Source of the DNA: Streptomyces sp. AW19M42
GTDB lineage: Bacteria; Actinomycetota; Actinomycetes; Streptomycetales; Streptomycetaceae
Length of the DNA: 64,000 bases
Direction of reading: 5' to 3'
Assembly (NCBI GenBank): GCA_000470535.1
Contig: CBRG010000077.1
Span: forward strand, 1 to 64,000
Shown: piece by piece, positions 49,949 through 59,798 of the stretch
Numbering within the stretch: position 1 is the stretch's first letter
Layout: every line of letters begins with the position of its first letter
Program-made: the position numbers and the translations under genes
The notes under the pieces: model-generated
Told to the model about the DNA's origin: nothing
Databases searched by the model: none
The model's input: only the letters and a program-made list of their open reading frames with translations

Positions 49949-52855
49949 TCAGCTGCAACCGCTGGTCGAGCCGCAGCCCTCGCAGATGTAGCAGGATCCT
50001 GCGCGCTGCATCTTCGTACCGCAGGAGAAGCAGAGCGGGGCGTCGGCGCTGATGCCCAGCTGCATCTCGACGAGCTCGGCCGAGGTGTGCGCCGTCTTCG
50101 GGGCCGGCGTACCGGCCTCCTCCTGCACGGGGGCGACCGCCTTCAGCGGCTCCGTCCGCACGGGGGCCGACTGGCTCAGGCTGTCGATGCCCAGCTCGTC
50201 GTCCTCCAGCGAGGCCTCGTACGAACCGGTGTCGAGATGACGCTGACGCTCGTCGGCCGAGTGGATGCCGAGCGCAGAGCGGGTCTCGAACGGCAGGAAG
50301 TCGAGCGCCAGCCGACGGAAGATGTAGTCGACGATCGACTGCGCCATCCGCACGTCCGGGTCGTCCGTCATGCCGGCCGGCTCGAAGCGCATGTTGGTGA
50401 ACTTCGAGACGTACGTCTCCAGCGGGACGCCGTACTGCAGACCGACCGAGACGGCGATGGAGAAGGCGTCCATCATACCCGCGAGGGTCGAACCCTGCTT
50501 GGACATCTTCAGGAAGACCTCGCCCAGACCGTCGTCCGGGTAGGAGTTGGCGGTCATGTAACCCTCGGCGCCGCCGACCGTGAAGGAGGTCGTGATTCCG
50601 GGACGGCCCTTGGGCAGACGCTTGCGGACCGGGCGGTACTCGATGACCTTCTCGACCGCGGTGCGGATCGTGTCCTCGGCCTTGGCCGTAACCTCGTCCT
50701 TCTTCTCCTCCCACTTCTTGGTGGAGAGGGGCTGGCCGACCTTGCAGTTGTCGCGGTAGATCGCGAGCGCCTTCACGCCCAGCTTCCACGCCTCGAAGTA
50801 GACCTCTTCGACGTCCTCGACGGTGGCCGTCTCCGGCAGGTTCACCGTCTTGGAGAGCGCGCCGGAGATCCACGGCTGGATGGCCGCCATCATGCGCACG
50901 TGGCCCATCGCCGAGATGGAACGTTCGCCCATCGCGCAGTCGAAGACCTCGTAGTGCTCGGGCTTCAGGCCGGGCGCGTCGATCACATTGCCGTTCTCGG
51001 CGATGTGGGCGACGACCGCCTCGATCTGCTCCTCCTGGTACCCCATGCGGCGCAGCGCCTGCGGAACGGTGCCGTTGACGATCTGCATCGAGCCGCCGCC
51101 GACCAGCTTCTTGAACTTCACCAGGGCGAGGTCGGGCTCGAGACCGGTGGTGTCGCAGGACATCGCGAGACCGATGGTGCCGGTGGGTGCGATGACCGAG
51201 GCCTGCGCGTTACGGAAACCGTTCTTCGCTCCGAGCCGGATCACGTCCTGCCAGGCCTCCGTGGCGGCGGCCCAGATCGGGTTGTCCAGGTCGTCGCCGT
51301 GCACGGCCACCGCGTTGGCGTCGGCGTGCTGCTTCATGACCCGCTGGTGCGGCTCGGCGTTGCGGGCGTAGCCGTCGTACGGACCGACGACCGCCGCCAG
51401 CTCCGCGGAGCGACGGTAGGACGTGCCGGTCATCAGCGAGCTGATGGCGCTGGCGAGTGCGCGGCCGCCGTCGCTGTCGTACGCGTGGCCGGTCGCCATC
51501 AGCAGGGCGCCGAGGTTGGCGTAACCGATGCCGAGCTGGCGGAAGGCGCGGGTGTTCTCACCGATCTTCTCGGTCGGGAAGTCGGCGAAGCAGATGGAGA
51601 TGTCCATCGCCGTGATGACCAGCTCGACGACCTTGGCGAAGCGCTCGGACTCGAAGGACTGGTTGCCCAGGCCGTCGTCCTTGAGGAACTTCATCAGGTT
51701 CAGCGAGGCCAGGTTGCACGAGGTGTTGTCCAGGTGCATGTACTCGCTGCACGGGTTCGAGCCGTTGATCCGGCCGGACTCGGGGCAGGTGTGCCACTGG
51801 TTGATCGTGTCGTCGTACTGGATGCCGGGGTCGGCACAGGCCCAGGCCGCTTCGGCCATCTTGCGGAAGAGGGACTTGGCCTCGACCTCTTCGATGACGT
51901 CTCCGGTCATCCGGGCGCGCAGCCCGAACTTCCCGCCGGACTCGACGGCCTTCATGAACTCGTCGTTCACCCGGACCGAGTTGTTCGCGTTCTGGTACTG
52001 GACGGACGTGATGTCGTCGCCGCCCAGGTCCATGTCGAAGCCCGCGTCACGCAGGGCGCGGATCTTCTCCTCCTCCTTCACCTTGGTCTCGATGAAGTTC
52101 TCGATGTCGGGATGATCGACGTCAAGAATGACCATCTTGGCCGCACGGCGGGTGGCGCCACCGGACTTGATCGTTCCGGCGGACGCGTCGGCGCCGCGCA
52201 TGAAGGAGACCGGACCGGAGGCGTTGCCACCGGAGGAGAGAAGCTCCTTGGAGGAGCGGATACGGGAGAGGTTCAGGCCGGCGCCCGAGCCACCCTTGAA
52301 GATCATCCCCTCTTCCTTGTACCAGTCGAGGATCGACTCCATGGAGTCGTCGACGGCCAGGATGAAGCAGGCGGAGACCTGCTGCGGCTGGGGCGTGCCC
52401 ACGTTGAACCAGACCGGCGAGTTGAAGCTGAAGACCTGGTGCAGGAGGGCGTACGCCAGCTCGTGCTCGAAGATCTCCGCGTCCGCGGGAGAGGTGAAGT
52501 AGTTGAAGTCCTCGCCGGCCTTCCGGTAGGTCTTCACGATCCGGTCGATGAGCTGTCGCAGACCGGTCTCGCGCTGCGGGGTGCCTACGGCCCCGCGGAA
52601 GTACTTGCTGGTGACGATGTTGACCGCGTTCACCGACCAGAAGTCGGGGAACTCGACGCCACGCTGCTCGAAGTTGATCGAGCCGTCGCGCCAATTGGTC
52701 ATGACGACGTCACGGCGCTCCCACGACACCTCGTCGTACGGATGCACGCCGGGGGTGGTGTGGATGCGCTCGATACGCAGGCCCTGCTTGGTCGCAGTCG
52801 ACTTGGCTCCCTTGTTGCGGGAACCTCGTGCCGGGCCGCTCGCCGTCTCTGTCAT
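49949..52855 (-). CDS. nrdJ: Vitamin B12-dependent (class II) ribonucleotide reductase
   Basis: 968 residues from an ATG at 52855 (MTETASGPARGSRNKGAKST) with GGGAGG before it. The long, class II-specific layout includes VSWERRDVVMTNWRDGSINF, a region of finger-loop and catalytic sites: SAGTIKSGGATRRAAKM, NGSNPCSEYMHLDNTSCNLA, and ASVIAPTGTIGLAMSCDTTG. The C-terminus holds redox-active Cys pairs LCFSCGTKMQRAGSCYICEG followed by CGSTSGCS. It reduces ribonucleotides using adenosylcobalamin, supplying dNTPs with or without oxygen. It is downstream of nrdR on the same strand, 159 bases apart. In Streptomyces it is the principal reductase, beside the class Ia enzyme. Confidence 0.96.
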   Translation of the reverse strand: MTETASGPARGSRNKGAKSTATKQGLRIERIHTTPGVHPYDEVSWERRDVVMTNWRDGSINFEQRGVEFPDFWSVNAVNIVTSKYFRGAVGTPQRETGLRQLIDRIVKTYRKAGEDFNYFTSPADAEIFEHELAYALLHQVFSFNSPVWFNVGTPQPQQVSACFILAVDDSMESILDWYKEEGMIFKGGSGAGLNLSRIRSSKELLSSGGNASGPVSFMRGADASAGTIKSGGATRRAAKMVILDVDHPDIENFIETKVKEEEKIRALRDAGFDMDLGGDDITSVQYQNANNSVRVNDEFMKAVESGGKFGLRARMTGDVIEEVEAKSLFRKMAEAAWACADPGIQYDDTINQWHTCPESGRINGSNPCSEYMHLDNTSCNLASLNLMKFLKDDGLGNQSFESERFAKVVELVITAMDISICFADFPTEKIGENTRAFRQLGIGYANLGALLMATGHAYDSDGGRALASAISSLMTGTSYRRSAELAAVVGPYDGYARNAEPHQRVMKQHADANAVAVHGDDLDNPIWAAATEAWQDVIRLGAKNGFRNAQASVIAPTGTIGLAMSCDTTGLEPDLALVKFKKLVGGGSMQIVNGTVPQALRRMGYQEEQIEAVVAHIAENGNVIDAPGLKPEHYEVFDCAMGERSISAMGHVRMMAAIQPWISGALSKTVNLPETATVEDVEEVYFEAWKLGVKALAIYRDNCKVGQPLSTKKWEEKKDEVTAKAEDTIRTAVEKVIEYRPVRKRLPKGRPGITTSFTVGGAEGYMTANSYPDDGLGEVFLKMSKQGSTLAGMMDAFSIAVSVGLQYGVPLETYVSKFTNMRFEPAGMTDDPDVRMAQSIVDYIFRRLALDFLPFETRSALGIHSADERQRHLDTGSYEASLEDDELGIDSLSQSAPVRTEPLKAVAPVQEEAGTPAPKTAHTSAELVEMQLGISADAPLCFSCGTKMQRAGSCYICEGCGSTSGCS

Positions 52856-52862
52856 GCCGCCT

Positions 52863-52874
52863 CCCATATATGGG
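52863..52874. promoter_or_regulatory. AT-rich palindrome just upstream of nrdJ
   Basis: CCCATATATGGG is a perfect 12-bp palindrome that overlaps the GGGAGG ribosome-binding site of nrdJ. The core ATATAT resembles the NrdR-box centre, but its flanks do not match. It may be a weak operator or a control of translation; low confidence. Confidence 0.3.
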
Positions 52875-53014
52875 CAAAAACGCCCTGAAGTGCCGAGAAC
52901 TTCCCCGGGCACAGTGTGTGTCTGGTACTTCGGACGCCACGCGGGGCATCCGAAGCAGGTCTTTGTGCCACCCGGCCGCCGGTCCGGGGACCGGCGGCGG
53001 CCGACGTGCGCCGC

Positions 53015-53527
53015 TCAGTCGGCGGCGACGGTGGGAACGGGGACCTCAAGGGTCTCGCCGGTCCCGCGTCCTTCTACGGCAGGCCGCTGTTCGCGGAGTT
53101 CCACGATGGCGGCCTCGAAGTCTTCGAGGCTGTTGAACGCCCGGTACACGGATGCGAACCGCAGGTACGCGACCAGGTCGAGTTCCTGCAAGGGGCCGAG
53201 AATGGCCAGGCCCACGTCATGAGTGGTCAGCTCGGCGCTGCCGGTCGCACGCACCGCCTCCTCGACCCGCTGGCCGAGCTTGGCGAGGGCGTCCTCGGTG
53301 ACCGGCCGTCCCTGGCACGCCTTGCGCACGCCGGAGATGACCTTGGTACGACTGAAAGGCTCGGTCACACCGCTGCGCTTCACCACCATGAGCGAGCAGG
53401 TCTCCACCGTCGTGAAACGGCGGGAGCAGTCGGGGCACTGGCGGCGCCGGCGGATCGAGGTCCCGTCGTCGGTGGTGCGACTGTCGACGACCCGGCTGTC
53501 GGGGTGCCTGCAGAAGGGGCAGTGCAT
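53015..53527 (-). CDS. nrdR: Transcriptional repressor NrdR
   Basis: 170 residues from the ATG at 53527. The N-terminal zinc ribbon [20 protein letters not shown] and [15 protein letters not shown] gives two Cys-x2-Cys pairs. An ATP-cone domain follows ([60 protein letters not shown]). The protein binds ATP or dATP and represses ribonucleotide reductase genes when dATP is high. It lies immediately upstream of nrdJ in the same orientation. Two putative NrdR boxes lie 140-185 bases before its start, consistent with autoregulation of the operon. Confidence 0.96.
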   Translation of the reverse strand: MHCPFCRHPDSRVVDSRTTDDGTSIRRRRQCPDCSRRFTTVETCSLMVVKRSGVTEPFSRTKVISGVRKACQGRPVTEDALAKLGQRVEEAVRATGSAELTTHDVGLAILGPLQELDLVAYLRFASVYRAFNSLEDFEAAIVELREQRPAVEGRGTGETLEVPVPTVAAD

Positions 53528-53665
53528 GGCTCCCAACCCTCCTTCACAGCACGACTGAATGGCCTCATCAGGCCCCGCCAGGGGCCTTCGAAGCAGTCTC
53601 AAGCATAGGCGATGACCGCACCCCCGAAACACGGGGACCACAACCTCTGGGCGATCGAGGCAATC

Positions 53666-53711
53666 CAACCACTAGATCTTGGGTTTGGCCGCGCATGTGG
53701 CCCTAGCGCGT
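53666..53711. promoter_or_regulatory. Tandem NrdR boxes upstream of nrdR
   Basis: Box 1 contains ACCACTAGATCTTGGG (53668-53683), a good match to the NrdR consensus built around CACTATATNTWGTG. Box 2 around 53700-53711 (CCCTAGCGCGTGTC) is weaker but aligns on CTAG. The two CTAG cores (53672 and 53703) are 31 bases apart, three helical turns, as is usual for paired NrdR boxes. Confidence 0.6.
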
Positions 53712-53985
53712 GTCGCGCATCACGGGCGGCCGAAAGGGAGCGTACGACCGAGCAAGAGAGTACGGGAAGCACGTGGCCCCACCGATTGCGGGGCGGCACC
53801 TTCCGGGGTGCGCGGAGGACCGGGCAGCAACCTCGCACGGCGACCCCGCGCGATGCCTTCACAGCCGCGGAGGCTACCGTCATGGTCCGAATCGCCGTTC
53901 GACCCGGCGACAGGCAGCGCGCATCGCGGCTTCGCTCATACACCCAGCAATGAACACCCGACAGACTTTTATTTGTTTTTCACTC

Positions 53986-54025
53986 GAACGTGTGTTTGGC
54001 GCAACCTTTCGAAAGCTACTACCGT
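53986..54025 (+). promoter_or_regulatory. LexA-binding site and promoter of lexA
   Basis: TCGAAC-GTGT-GTTTG near 53984-53998 is close to the actinobacterial SOS box TCGAAC-N4-GTTCGA. It overlaps a -35 hexamer TTGGCG (53996-54001); the -10 TACCGT (54020-54025) is 18 bases further on. This places LexA on its own promoter. Confidence 0.75.
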
Positions 54026-54060
54026 TGTGCAGCTAGGGAGACCATTCGAGAGGGGCCGAC

Positions 54061-54855
54061 GTGACCACCACCGCAGACAGTGCCATCATCACTGCCCAGG
54101 ACCGCTCCCAGAGCCGACGCGAGCCGGTGCATGCCATGAATGACTCAGCCACGAACACGGAGGGGCCCGAGCCCGCGCGCCCAGCGCGCTCGCTTCCCGG
54201 GCGACCTCCTGGAATCCGGGCGGACAGCTCGGGGCTCACGGACCGGCAGCGGCGAGTGATCGAGGTCATCCGGGACTCCGTGCAGCGGCGGGGATACCCC
54301 CCGTCCATGCGGGAGATCGGTCAGGCGGTGGGCCTTTCCAGTACGTCCTCCGTCGCGCATCAGCTCATGGCTCTGGAACGCAAGGGGTTCCTGCGCCGCG
54401 ACCCCCACCGCCCCCGGGCGTACGAGGTTCGCGGTTCGGACCAGCCCAGCACGCAGCCCACGGACACCACCGGGAAGCCCGCAGCTTCCTACGTACCGCT
54501 GGTCGGCCGGATCGCGGCCGGTGGTCCGATCCTCGCCGAGGAGTCCGTGGAGGACGTCTTTCCGCTCCCCCGGCAGCTGGTCGGCGACGGCGAGCTCTTC
54601 GTCCTCAAGGTCGTCGGTGACTCGATGATCGAAGCGGCGATCTGTGACGGGGACTGGGTCACTGTCCGGCGCCAGCCCGTGGCGGAGAACGGCGACATCG
54701 TGGCGGCGATGCTGGAGGGCGAGGCCACGGTCAAGCGCTTCAAACGGGAGGACGGCCATGTCTGGCTGCTCCCCCACAACTCCGCCTACCAGCCGATTCC
54801 CGGCGACGAGGCGACCATCCTCGGCAAGGTCGTGGCGGTCCTGCGGCGGGTGTGA
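54061..54855 (+). CDS. lexA: SOS repressor LexA
   Basis: 264 residues from GTG with AGAGGGG before it. The N-terminal ~50 residues form the actinobacterial extension. The winged HTH includes [40 protein letters not shown] and [20 protein letters not shown]. The self-cleavage site is within [19 protein letters not shown] (Ala-Gly bond), and the Ser/Lys dyad lies in [20 protein letters not shown] and [20 protein letters not shown]. It represses DNA-damage genes and is inactivated by RecA-promoted autocleavage. It is divergent from nrdR-nrdJ, a constant arrangement in Streptomyces, linking nucleotide supply and the SOS response. Confidence 0.97.
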   Translation: MTTTADSAIITAQDRSQSRREPVHAMNDSATNTEGPEPARPARSLPGRPPGIRADSSGLTDRQRRVIEVIRDSVQRRGYPPSMREIGQAVGLSSTSSVAHQLMALERKGFLRRDPHRPRAYEVRGSDQPSTQPTDTTGKPAASYVPLVGRIAAGGPILAEESVEDVFPLPRQLVGDGELFVLKVVGDSMIEAAICDGDWVTVRRQPVAENGDIVAAMLEGEATVKRFKREDGHVWLLPHNSAYQPIPGDEATILGKVVAVLRRV

Positions 54856-54864
54856 CGTCTCCAC

Positions 54865-54919
54865 CGCACGGCTGGGGCCCGGAAACCGGTAGTGCCGGTT
54901 TCCGGGCCCCAGCCGTGCG
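54865..54919. terminator. Perfect 25-bp bidirectional terminator between lexA and dinG
   Basis: Arms 54865-54889 and 54895-54919 (beginning CGCACGGCTGGGGCCC) are exactly complementary around the loop TAGTG, between the convergent lexA and helicase genes. Confidence 0.9.
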
Positions 54920-54937
54920 AGCGGGACCCGTACGGGC

Positions 54938-56908
54938 CTACTTGCCCTCGGCCTTCGCGGTGGCGTCGATCGCCGCCAGCGAGCGACGCGTCTGATTGCG
55001 GTCGGTCGTGTACCAGAAGTCGGGGAGCGAGGCACGCAGATAACTCCCGTACCGGGCATTGGCGAGACGCGGATCGAGCACCGCGACAACACCCTTGTCA
55101 CCCATGGCACGGACGAGCCGGCCGGCGCCCTGTGCCATCAACAGCGCGGCGTGGGTCGCCGCGACCGCCATGAAGCCGTTGCCGCCCGCTTCCTCGACCG
55201 CCTTCTGGCGCGCGCTCATCAGCGGGTCATCGGGGCGGGGGAACGGAATCCGGTCCATGACCACCAGCTGACAGCTCGCGCCGGGGACGTCCACCCCCTG
55301 CCAGAGCGAGAGCGTGCCGAAGAGGCAGGTCTCGGGGGAAGCCGCGAAGTTCTTGATCAGCTCCCCCAGCGTCTCCTCGCCCTGGAGCAGGATCGGCCTG
55401 TCCAGCCGGCCCCGCAGGTCCTCGGCGGCCGCCTGGGCGGCCCGCATGGAGGAGAACAGCCCGAGCGTACGGCCGCCCGCGGCCTCCACCAGATCGGCCA
55501 GCTCGTCCAGCATGTCGGTGCGGGAGCCCTCCCGGCCGGGCGTCGCCAGATGCCGGGCGACGTACAGGATCCCCTGCTTCGGGTAGTCGAAGGGCGAGCC
55601 GACGTCGAGCCCCTTCCACTGCGGGATGTCCTCACCTGCGGTGCCTTCGGGGGCGAGCCCGAGTGACGCGCCGACCCCGTTGAAATCGCCGCCGAGCTTC
55701 AGCGTGGCCGAGGTGAGCACGACGGAGCGGTCCGTGAAGAGCTTCTCGCGCAGCAGTCCCGAGACGGAGAGCGGGGCGACCCGTACGGAGGCACCGAAGC
55801 GGTCATGGCGTTCGTACCAGACGACGTCGTACTCGGAGCCCTGAGTGATGCGCTCGGCGACGCCGTGGATGGTCTCCACCGAGGCCAGTGCCTGCTTGCG
55901 CACGGCGTCCTCGTCCTGGACGGACTTGTCCCGGGTGGAGCCCAGGGCGGAGATCACCGTACGCGCGGCGTCACGCAGGGCCATCAACGCGTAGCCCAGA
56001 TCCTCCGGCACCTCCTCCAGACGGCCGGGAAGTGCCAACTCCATCACCCGCTCGAAACCCTCCGACGCACTCTGCAGCGCGTCCGCGGCCTTCTCGTTGA
56101 CCAGCTTCGCGGCGCGCCGCACCGCGCGGCCGACCTGCCCGGGGGTGAGCTCGCCGGTGGCCACGCCGGTGACCCGGGAGACCAGCTCATGGGCCTCGTC
56201 GACGATCAGCACCTCGTGCTGCGGGAGCACCGGAGCGCCCTCGATGGCGTCAATGGCCAGGAGCGCGTGGTTGGTGACCACCACATCCGCGAGCTTCGCC
56301 CGCTCACGCGCCTGCTCCGCGAAGCACTCCGCCCCGTACGCGCACTTGGTGGCGCCCAGGCACTCGCGCGAGGAGACGGAGATCTGCGCCCAGGCGCGGT
56401 CGGAGACCCCCGGAGTCAGATCGTCGCGGTCACCGGTCTCCGTCTCGTCCGACCAGTCGCGCATCCGCAGGAGGTCCTGACCGAGCTTGCTCGACGGGGC
56501 CGCGGCCTCGAACTGGTCGAAGAGGCCCTCCTCCTCGTCCTGCGGCACTCCTTCGTGGAGGCGGTGCAGACAGAGGTAGTTCGACCGGCCCTTGAGCATC
56601 GCGAACTGGGGGCGGCGGCGCAGCAGCGGATGCAGGGCGTCGACCGTACGCGGCAGGTCCCGCTCCACCAGCTGGCGCTGGAGGGCCAGGGTCGCCGTGG
56701 CCACCACGACACGCTCGCCGTGCGCCAGGGCGGGCACCAGGTAGCCCAGGGACTTGCCGGTGCCGGTGCCGGCCTGGACGAGCAGGTGGGAATGGTCGTC
56801 TACGGCCACGGCGACGGCGTCGGCCATGGCCGCCTGACCAGGCCGCTCCGTACCGCCGACGGCGGTCACGGCGGCGTTCAGGAGCTCGGGGAGGGGTGGC
56901 TTCGTCAT
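54938..56908 (-). CDS. dinG: DinG-family ATP-dependent DNA helicase (XPD-like)
   Basis: 656 residues. Walker A is QAGTGTGKSLGYLVPAL and the DEAH box is EVLIVDEAHELVSRV. Between them lie four Cys in the right places for an iron-sulfur cluster: SNYLCLHRL, SSRECLGATKCAYGAECFAE. Motif VI is GAGRLVRAMGDKGVVAVLDP. This is the YoaA/DinG branch of superfamily-2 helicases that unwind R-loops and damaged forks, often controlled by LexA in bacteria. It is convergent with lexA and separated by a bidirectional terminator. I see no LexA box just upstream of its start. Confidence 0.93.
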   Translation of the reverse strand: MTKPPLPELLNAAVTAVGGTERPGQAAMADAVAVAVDDHSHLLVQAGTGTGKSLGYLVPALAHGERVVVATATLALQRQLVERDLPRTVDALHPLLRRRPQFAMLKGRSNYLCLHRLHEGVPQDEEEGLFDQFEAAAPSSKLGQDLLRMRDWSDETETGDRDDLTPGVSDRAWAQISVSSRECLGATKCAYGAECFAEQARERAKLADVVVTNHALLAIDAIEGAPVLPQHEVLIVDEAHELVSRVTGVATGELTPGQVGRAVRRAAKLVNEKAADALQSASEGFERVMELALPGRLEEVPEDLGYALMALRDAARTVISALGSTRDKSVQDEDAVRKQALASVETIHGVAERITQGSEYDVVWYERHDRFGASVRVAPLSVSGLLREKLFTDRSVVLTSATLKLGGDFNGVGASLGLAPEGTAGEDIPQWKGLDVGSPFDYPKQGILYVARHLATPGREGSRTDMLDELADLVEAAGGRTLGLFSSMRAAQAAAEDLRGRLDRPILLQGEETLGELIKNFAASPETCLFGTLSLWQGVDVPGASCQLVVMDRIPFPRPDDPLMSARQKAVEEAGGNGFMAVAATHAALLMAQGAGRLVRAMGDKGVVAVLDPRLANARYGSYLRASLPDFWYTTDRNQTRRSLAAIDATAKAEGK

Positions 56909-56958
56909 AGCCCGACCAGCCTACGGGGCGCCACTGACAACGGCGATCACTCCCGGCC

Positions 56959-58902
56959 TCACGCGGAGGGGTGGAGCGGGTTGGCCACGGTGCCGTGGAC
57001 CGCCGCGTGCGGTCGCTCGGGCCGGTCCCGGTAGCCGTCCAGATGCAGGCGGTTGCGGTTCAGGCAGAGGCGTTCGATGCGCGGCGTCAGCATGTCGAAC
57101 ATCTCGAACCTCTCCTTCAGCTCGGGGAAGCGGGCGTGGTGGCGCAGGATCTCCGCCCGGACGAGTGACCAGAATTCGGCCTCCGGTACGCCCAGCTGTT
57201 CCTCGCAGAGCGGGGAGAGGAAGCGGAAGACTCCGGTGAAAAGACCGGAGTGGATGAACTGGGTGAGGAAGCCGGGCTCCTCTGTGAGCAGCACGCGGCG
57301 CACGTCGTCCGGCATGCTGTCGTGCTCCGGCAGTGGCCGGGCGCTGATGTTCACGTCGTCGACGAAGTCCTTGATCGCCAGGCGGACGGGGACGTCCTGA
57401 CCGTCGAAGACGACGATGGCGTTCTCGCCGTGCGGCGAGAAGACGGTGCCGTAGCGGTAGAGGAAGTGCAGCAGCGGCGGGAGCAGGGCCGCGAAGAGGC
57501 GGCTCAGCCACGCGGTGGGGGGCAGTCCCGAGCGGGCGACCAGCTCGGCGGTGAAGGCGCGGCCCTGCGGGTCGGTGAGCAGCAGGGAGGCGAGGGTGCG
57601 GGCCCGCTCGCCGGGCGCCAGGCGAGGGAGGAGGGGTTCGCGCCAGATCGCGCCGAGGATCTCCTTGAACTGGTACGGCGTCTCGGGGAGGTGGTCGTAC
57701 AGCGGGTGCTCGACGGTGACCGACGCCACCTCTCCCAGCAGGATGACGCCGCAGGTGTCCCGCAGGAAGGGGTCGTTGTCGCGCAGTCCCTGGACCCAGC
57801 CGGTGACTGCGGGGGCGGCGAGGGTGCGTTCGGTCGGGAGTCCGCGCCAGACCAGTGTGTTGAGGATCGACAACGGCAGCTTGACGGTGTGCCGGTCGGG
57901 CCGTTCCAGGTTGGCGAAGGTACGGATGGACTGCTGCGGCAGCCGCAGATCCGGGTCGGCGTGCAGGGGGACGATGTCGTCCGCGGCGATGGCCGGAGCG
58001 AACAGCGGAACGATCCATTCGTCCCACTGCCAGGGGTGCACGGGCAGACAGTAGTAGTCGTCGGGGGCCAGGCCCCGGGTACGCAGGACCGCGGCGAAGG
58101 ACTCGCGGACCGTCGGGTCGAGCTCGGTGGCGTAGAGCTGCTCGGCGGTGGCGAGCGAGCTCACGCCCCGGTAGGCGGCGATCCGGGAGGAGACCGCGAT
58201 CCACGGCAGCCTGACCGGCCTGCGGGCCTCGGGGGTGAAGAGGGACGCGTCGGTGGCGGAGAACCCGAGCCGCCCTTTGTTGGCGACGATCCAGGGGTGG
58301 CCGGTCTGGTGCCCTTCGAGTTCCGCGTAGTCGAGGCCGGCCAGTTCGGAAACCGTGAGCGCGCTGTGGTCGAGGCGGGCGTCGGCGGTGAGCGTGGTGG
58401 TGAGATCGCGCACCAGGTGGCCGAGGGTGGCGCCGTCGATCCCGAGCAGGCGGCGGGCGCGGGCGAGGAAGAACAGCGGGTCGCGGAAAGGGACGCCCAC
58501 GGGCGTTTCGGGTGCGGGGGACGCGTCGGATGCCCCTGGAGCTTCTGGGACGGTCGCTTCCGCGGCGGTCGCTTCCGGGGCGGCTGGGGGTGCGCCGAGG
58601 GCGTAGGCCTCGGTCTCGGCCGTGGTCGCCTCGCGGATCGATTCGGGGGCGACCCGCCAGCTGCCGTAGACCCCGCGGCCGGCGGTGAAGATCAGGCTTC
58701 CGCCGTCGTCCAGCACGAGGGTGTACGTATCGCTCCCAGCGGATCGCGCGACCGGCTGGATGACTTCCTCGTAGGCGAATTCGCCGAGCATCTTGGCAAG
58801 CATCCGGGCGGCGGCTCGGTCCCACACCGCCCGGTTCAGTTCTGGAGTGCTGAGCAGCGCGGGCGACTCCGCTGAATCACGGCTCACAGGATATTGGGGC
58901 AC
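56959..58902 (-). CDS. NIS siderophore synthetase (IucA/IucC family), second of two
   Basis: 647 residues from GTG with GAGGAG five bases before. The NIS synthetase hallmarks are visible: LEGHQTGHPWIVANKGRLGF, CLPVHPWQWDEWIVPLFAPA, and SIRTFANLERPDRHTVKLPL with ILNTLVWRGL. The C-terminal FhuF-like segment contains SPHGENAIVVFDGQDVPVRL, AIKDFVDDVNISARPLPEHD. It adenylates a carboxylate (probably citrate or its monoamide) and couples it to an amine. It is the last gene of the four-gene operon. Two different synthetases usually act in succession on the two carboxylates of a citrate siderophore. Confidence 0.92.
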   Translation of the reverse strand: MPQYPVSRDSAESPALLSTPELNRAVWDRAAARMLAKMLGEFAYEEVIQPVARSAGSDTYTLVLDDGGSLIFTAGRGVYGSWRVAPESIREATTAETEAYALGAPPAAPEATAAEATVPEAPGASDASPAPETPVGVPFRDPLFFLARARRLLGIDGATLGHLVRDLTTTLTADARLDHSALTVSELAGLDYAELEGHQTGHPWIVANKGRLGFSATDASLFTPEARRPVRLPWIAVSSRIAAYRGVSSLATAEQLYATELDPTVRESFAAVLRTRGLAPDDYYCLPVHPWQWDEWIVPLFAPAIAADDIVPLHADPDLRLPQQSIRTFANLERPDRHTVKLPLSILNTLVWRGLPTERTLAAPAVTGWVQGLRDNDPFLRDTCGVILLGEVASVTVEHPLYDHLPETPYQFKEILGAIWREPLLPRLAPGERARTLASLLLTDPQGRAFTAELVARSGLPPTAWLSRLFAALLPPLLHFLYRYGTVFSPHGENAIVVFDGQDVPVRLAIKDFVDDVNISARPLPEHDSMPDDVRRVLLTEEPGFLTQFIHSGLFTGVFRFLSPLCEEQLGVPEAEFWSLVRAEILRHHARFPELKERFEMFDMLTPRIERLCLNRNRLHLDGYRDRPERPHAAVHGTVANPLHPSA

Positions 58903-58962
58903 GGGGACTCCTCGGGATGGAACCGATGGGCTTCGAGCGGTGTAGATAAGGCAGCGGTTGGA

Positions 58963-59784
58963 TCACAGGTGGGCACGATGGGCGCGGTCGCGGATCATCA
59001 GCGCGGCCCGCTTGTCGGGGAGTTCGACCTCTGCGGAGAAACGGAACCCGGCGCTGAGAAAGGCGGAGACGGAAGGAGTGTTACGAAGATCGGGTTCGGC
59101 GACGACCCGAGTACACAGGGGGCGGTTGTCCAGTACGAGGTCGGAGGCGGCCCGGAGCAGCGTGGCGCCGACTCCACGGCCGCGGTTGTTGACTTCACCG
59201 ATGAGGAGGTGGATTCCGGTGTCATGCGAGCGGGCGGGATAGTGGCGGGCCAACGGGTCCAGATCGGCGCGGTAGATCTCCCAATAGCTCATGGGAATGC
59301 CTGACAGCACCCCCAGGCAGGGGAGGCTGCGTCCGTCACCGAGTTGGGACCTCAGATGGTCCGCTGTGACGGTTTCGGCTCCGGCGAGTTCCCAGAATGC
59401 CGCGACGGCAGGGTCGTTCATCCAGCGGCTGATCACCGCGAGATCGCGCTCCAGCCTTACGGGGACAAGCTGGAACACTCCGGCCGGCGTGGTGGCGGGC
59501 TCCCACGCGGCCGGCCGGTCGAGCAGCTCGGAGACGCCGGCGGCGTTCTCGGTGACGGGTAAGCCCGGTGCACCGGACGTGCTGGGCCTGCCAGGTGCCC
59601 CGGGTATGTCCTGCGACTGGGACGCGAGGAGTTCATCGGCACCCGGTGGATCCAGTGCGTCCTCGGCGCCCGTTCCAGCTGCCCTGGGGGCATGGCCGGT
59701 TACGGGGTCGGCGTGCGCGTCGGTGGGAGGCACGGTGGTGCTCTCCTCTCTCAGCAATTCGGACGACGAGGTTCCTTCGGGCAC
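58963..59784 (-). CDS. GNAT acetyltransferase of the siderophore operon (IucB/RhbD-like)
   Basis: 273 residues from GTG at 59784, with AAGGA upstream of it. The N-terminal ~100 residues are disordered and Pro/Ala-rich. The C-terminal ~170 residues match the siderophore acyltransferase type: LVPVRLERDLAVISRWMNDP, AVAAFWELAGAE, MSYWEIYRADLDPLARHYPA, SHDTGIHLLIGEVNNRGRGV and GATLLRAASDLVLDNRP. The motif HxxIG with GRGVGATLLRA binds acyl-CoA. It would acetylate (or otherwise acylate) an N-hydroxylated diamine to form a hydroxamate. It lies 14 bases after the first synthetase. Confidence 0.9.
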   Translation of the reverse strand: MPEGTSSSELLREESTTVPPTDAHADPVTGHAPRAAGTGAEDALDPPGADELLASQSQDIPGAPGRPSTSGAPGLPVTENAAGVSELLDRPAAWEPATTPAGVFQLVPVRLERDLAVISRWMNDPAVAAFWELAGAETVTADHLRSQLGDGRSLPCLGVLSGIPMSYWEIYRADLDPLARHYPARSHDTGIHLLIGEVNNRGRGVGATLLRAASDLVLDNRPLCTRVVAEPDLRNTPSVSAFLSAGFRFSAEVELPDKRAALMIRDRAHRAHL

Positions 59785-59798
59785 CCAGCGGGATTCCT

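Noticed and set aside
49904-52888. 994-codon plus-strand ORF antisense to nrdJ
   Set aside because: Shadow frame of a conserved reductase gene; composition is that of a mirrored high-GC coding strand.
52856-53014. Cobalamin riboswitch before nrdJ
   Set aside because: The 159-base gap is too short and lacks a recognisable B12 box; such riboswitches are associated with the class Ia nrdAB operon in Streptomyces.
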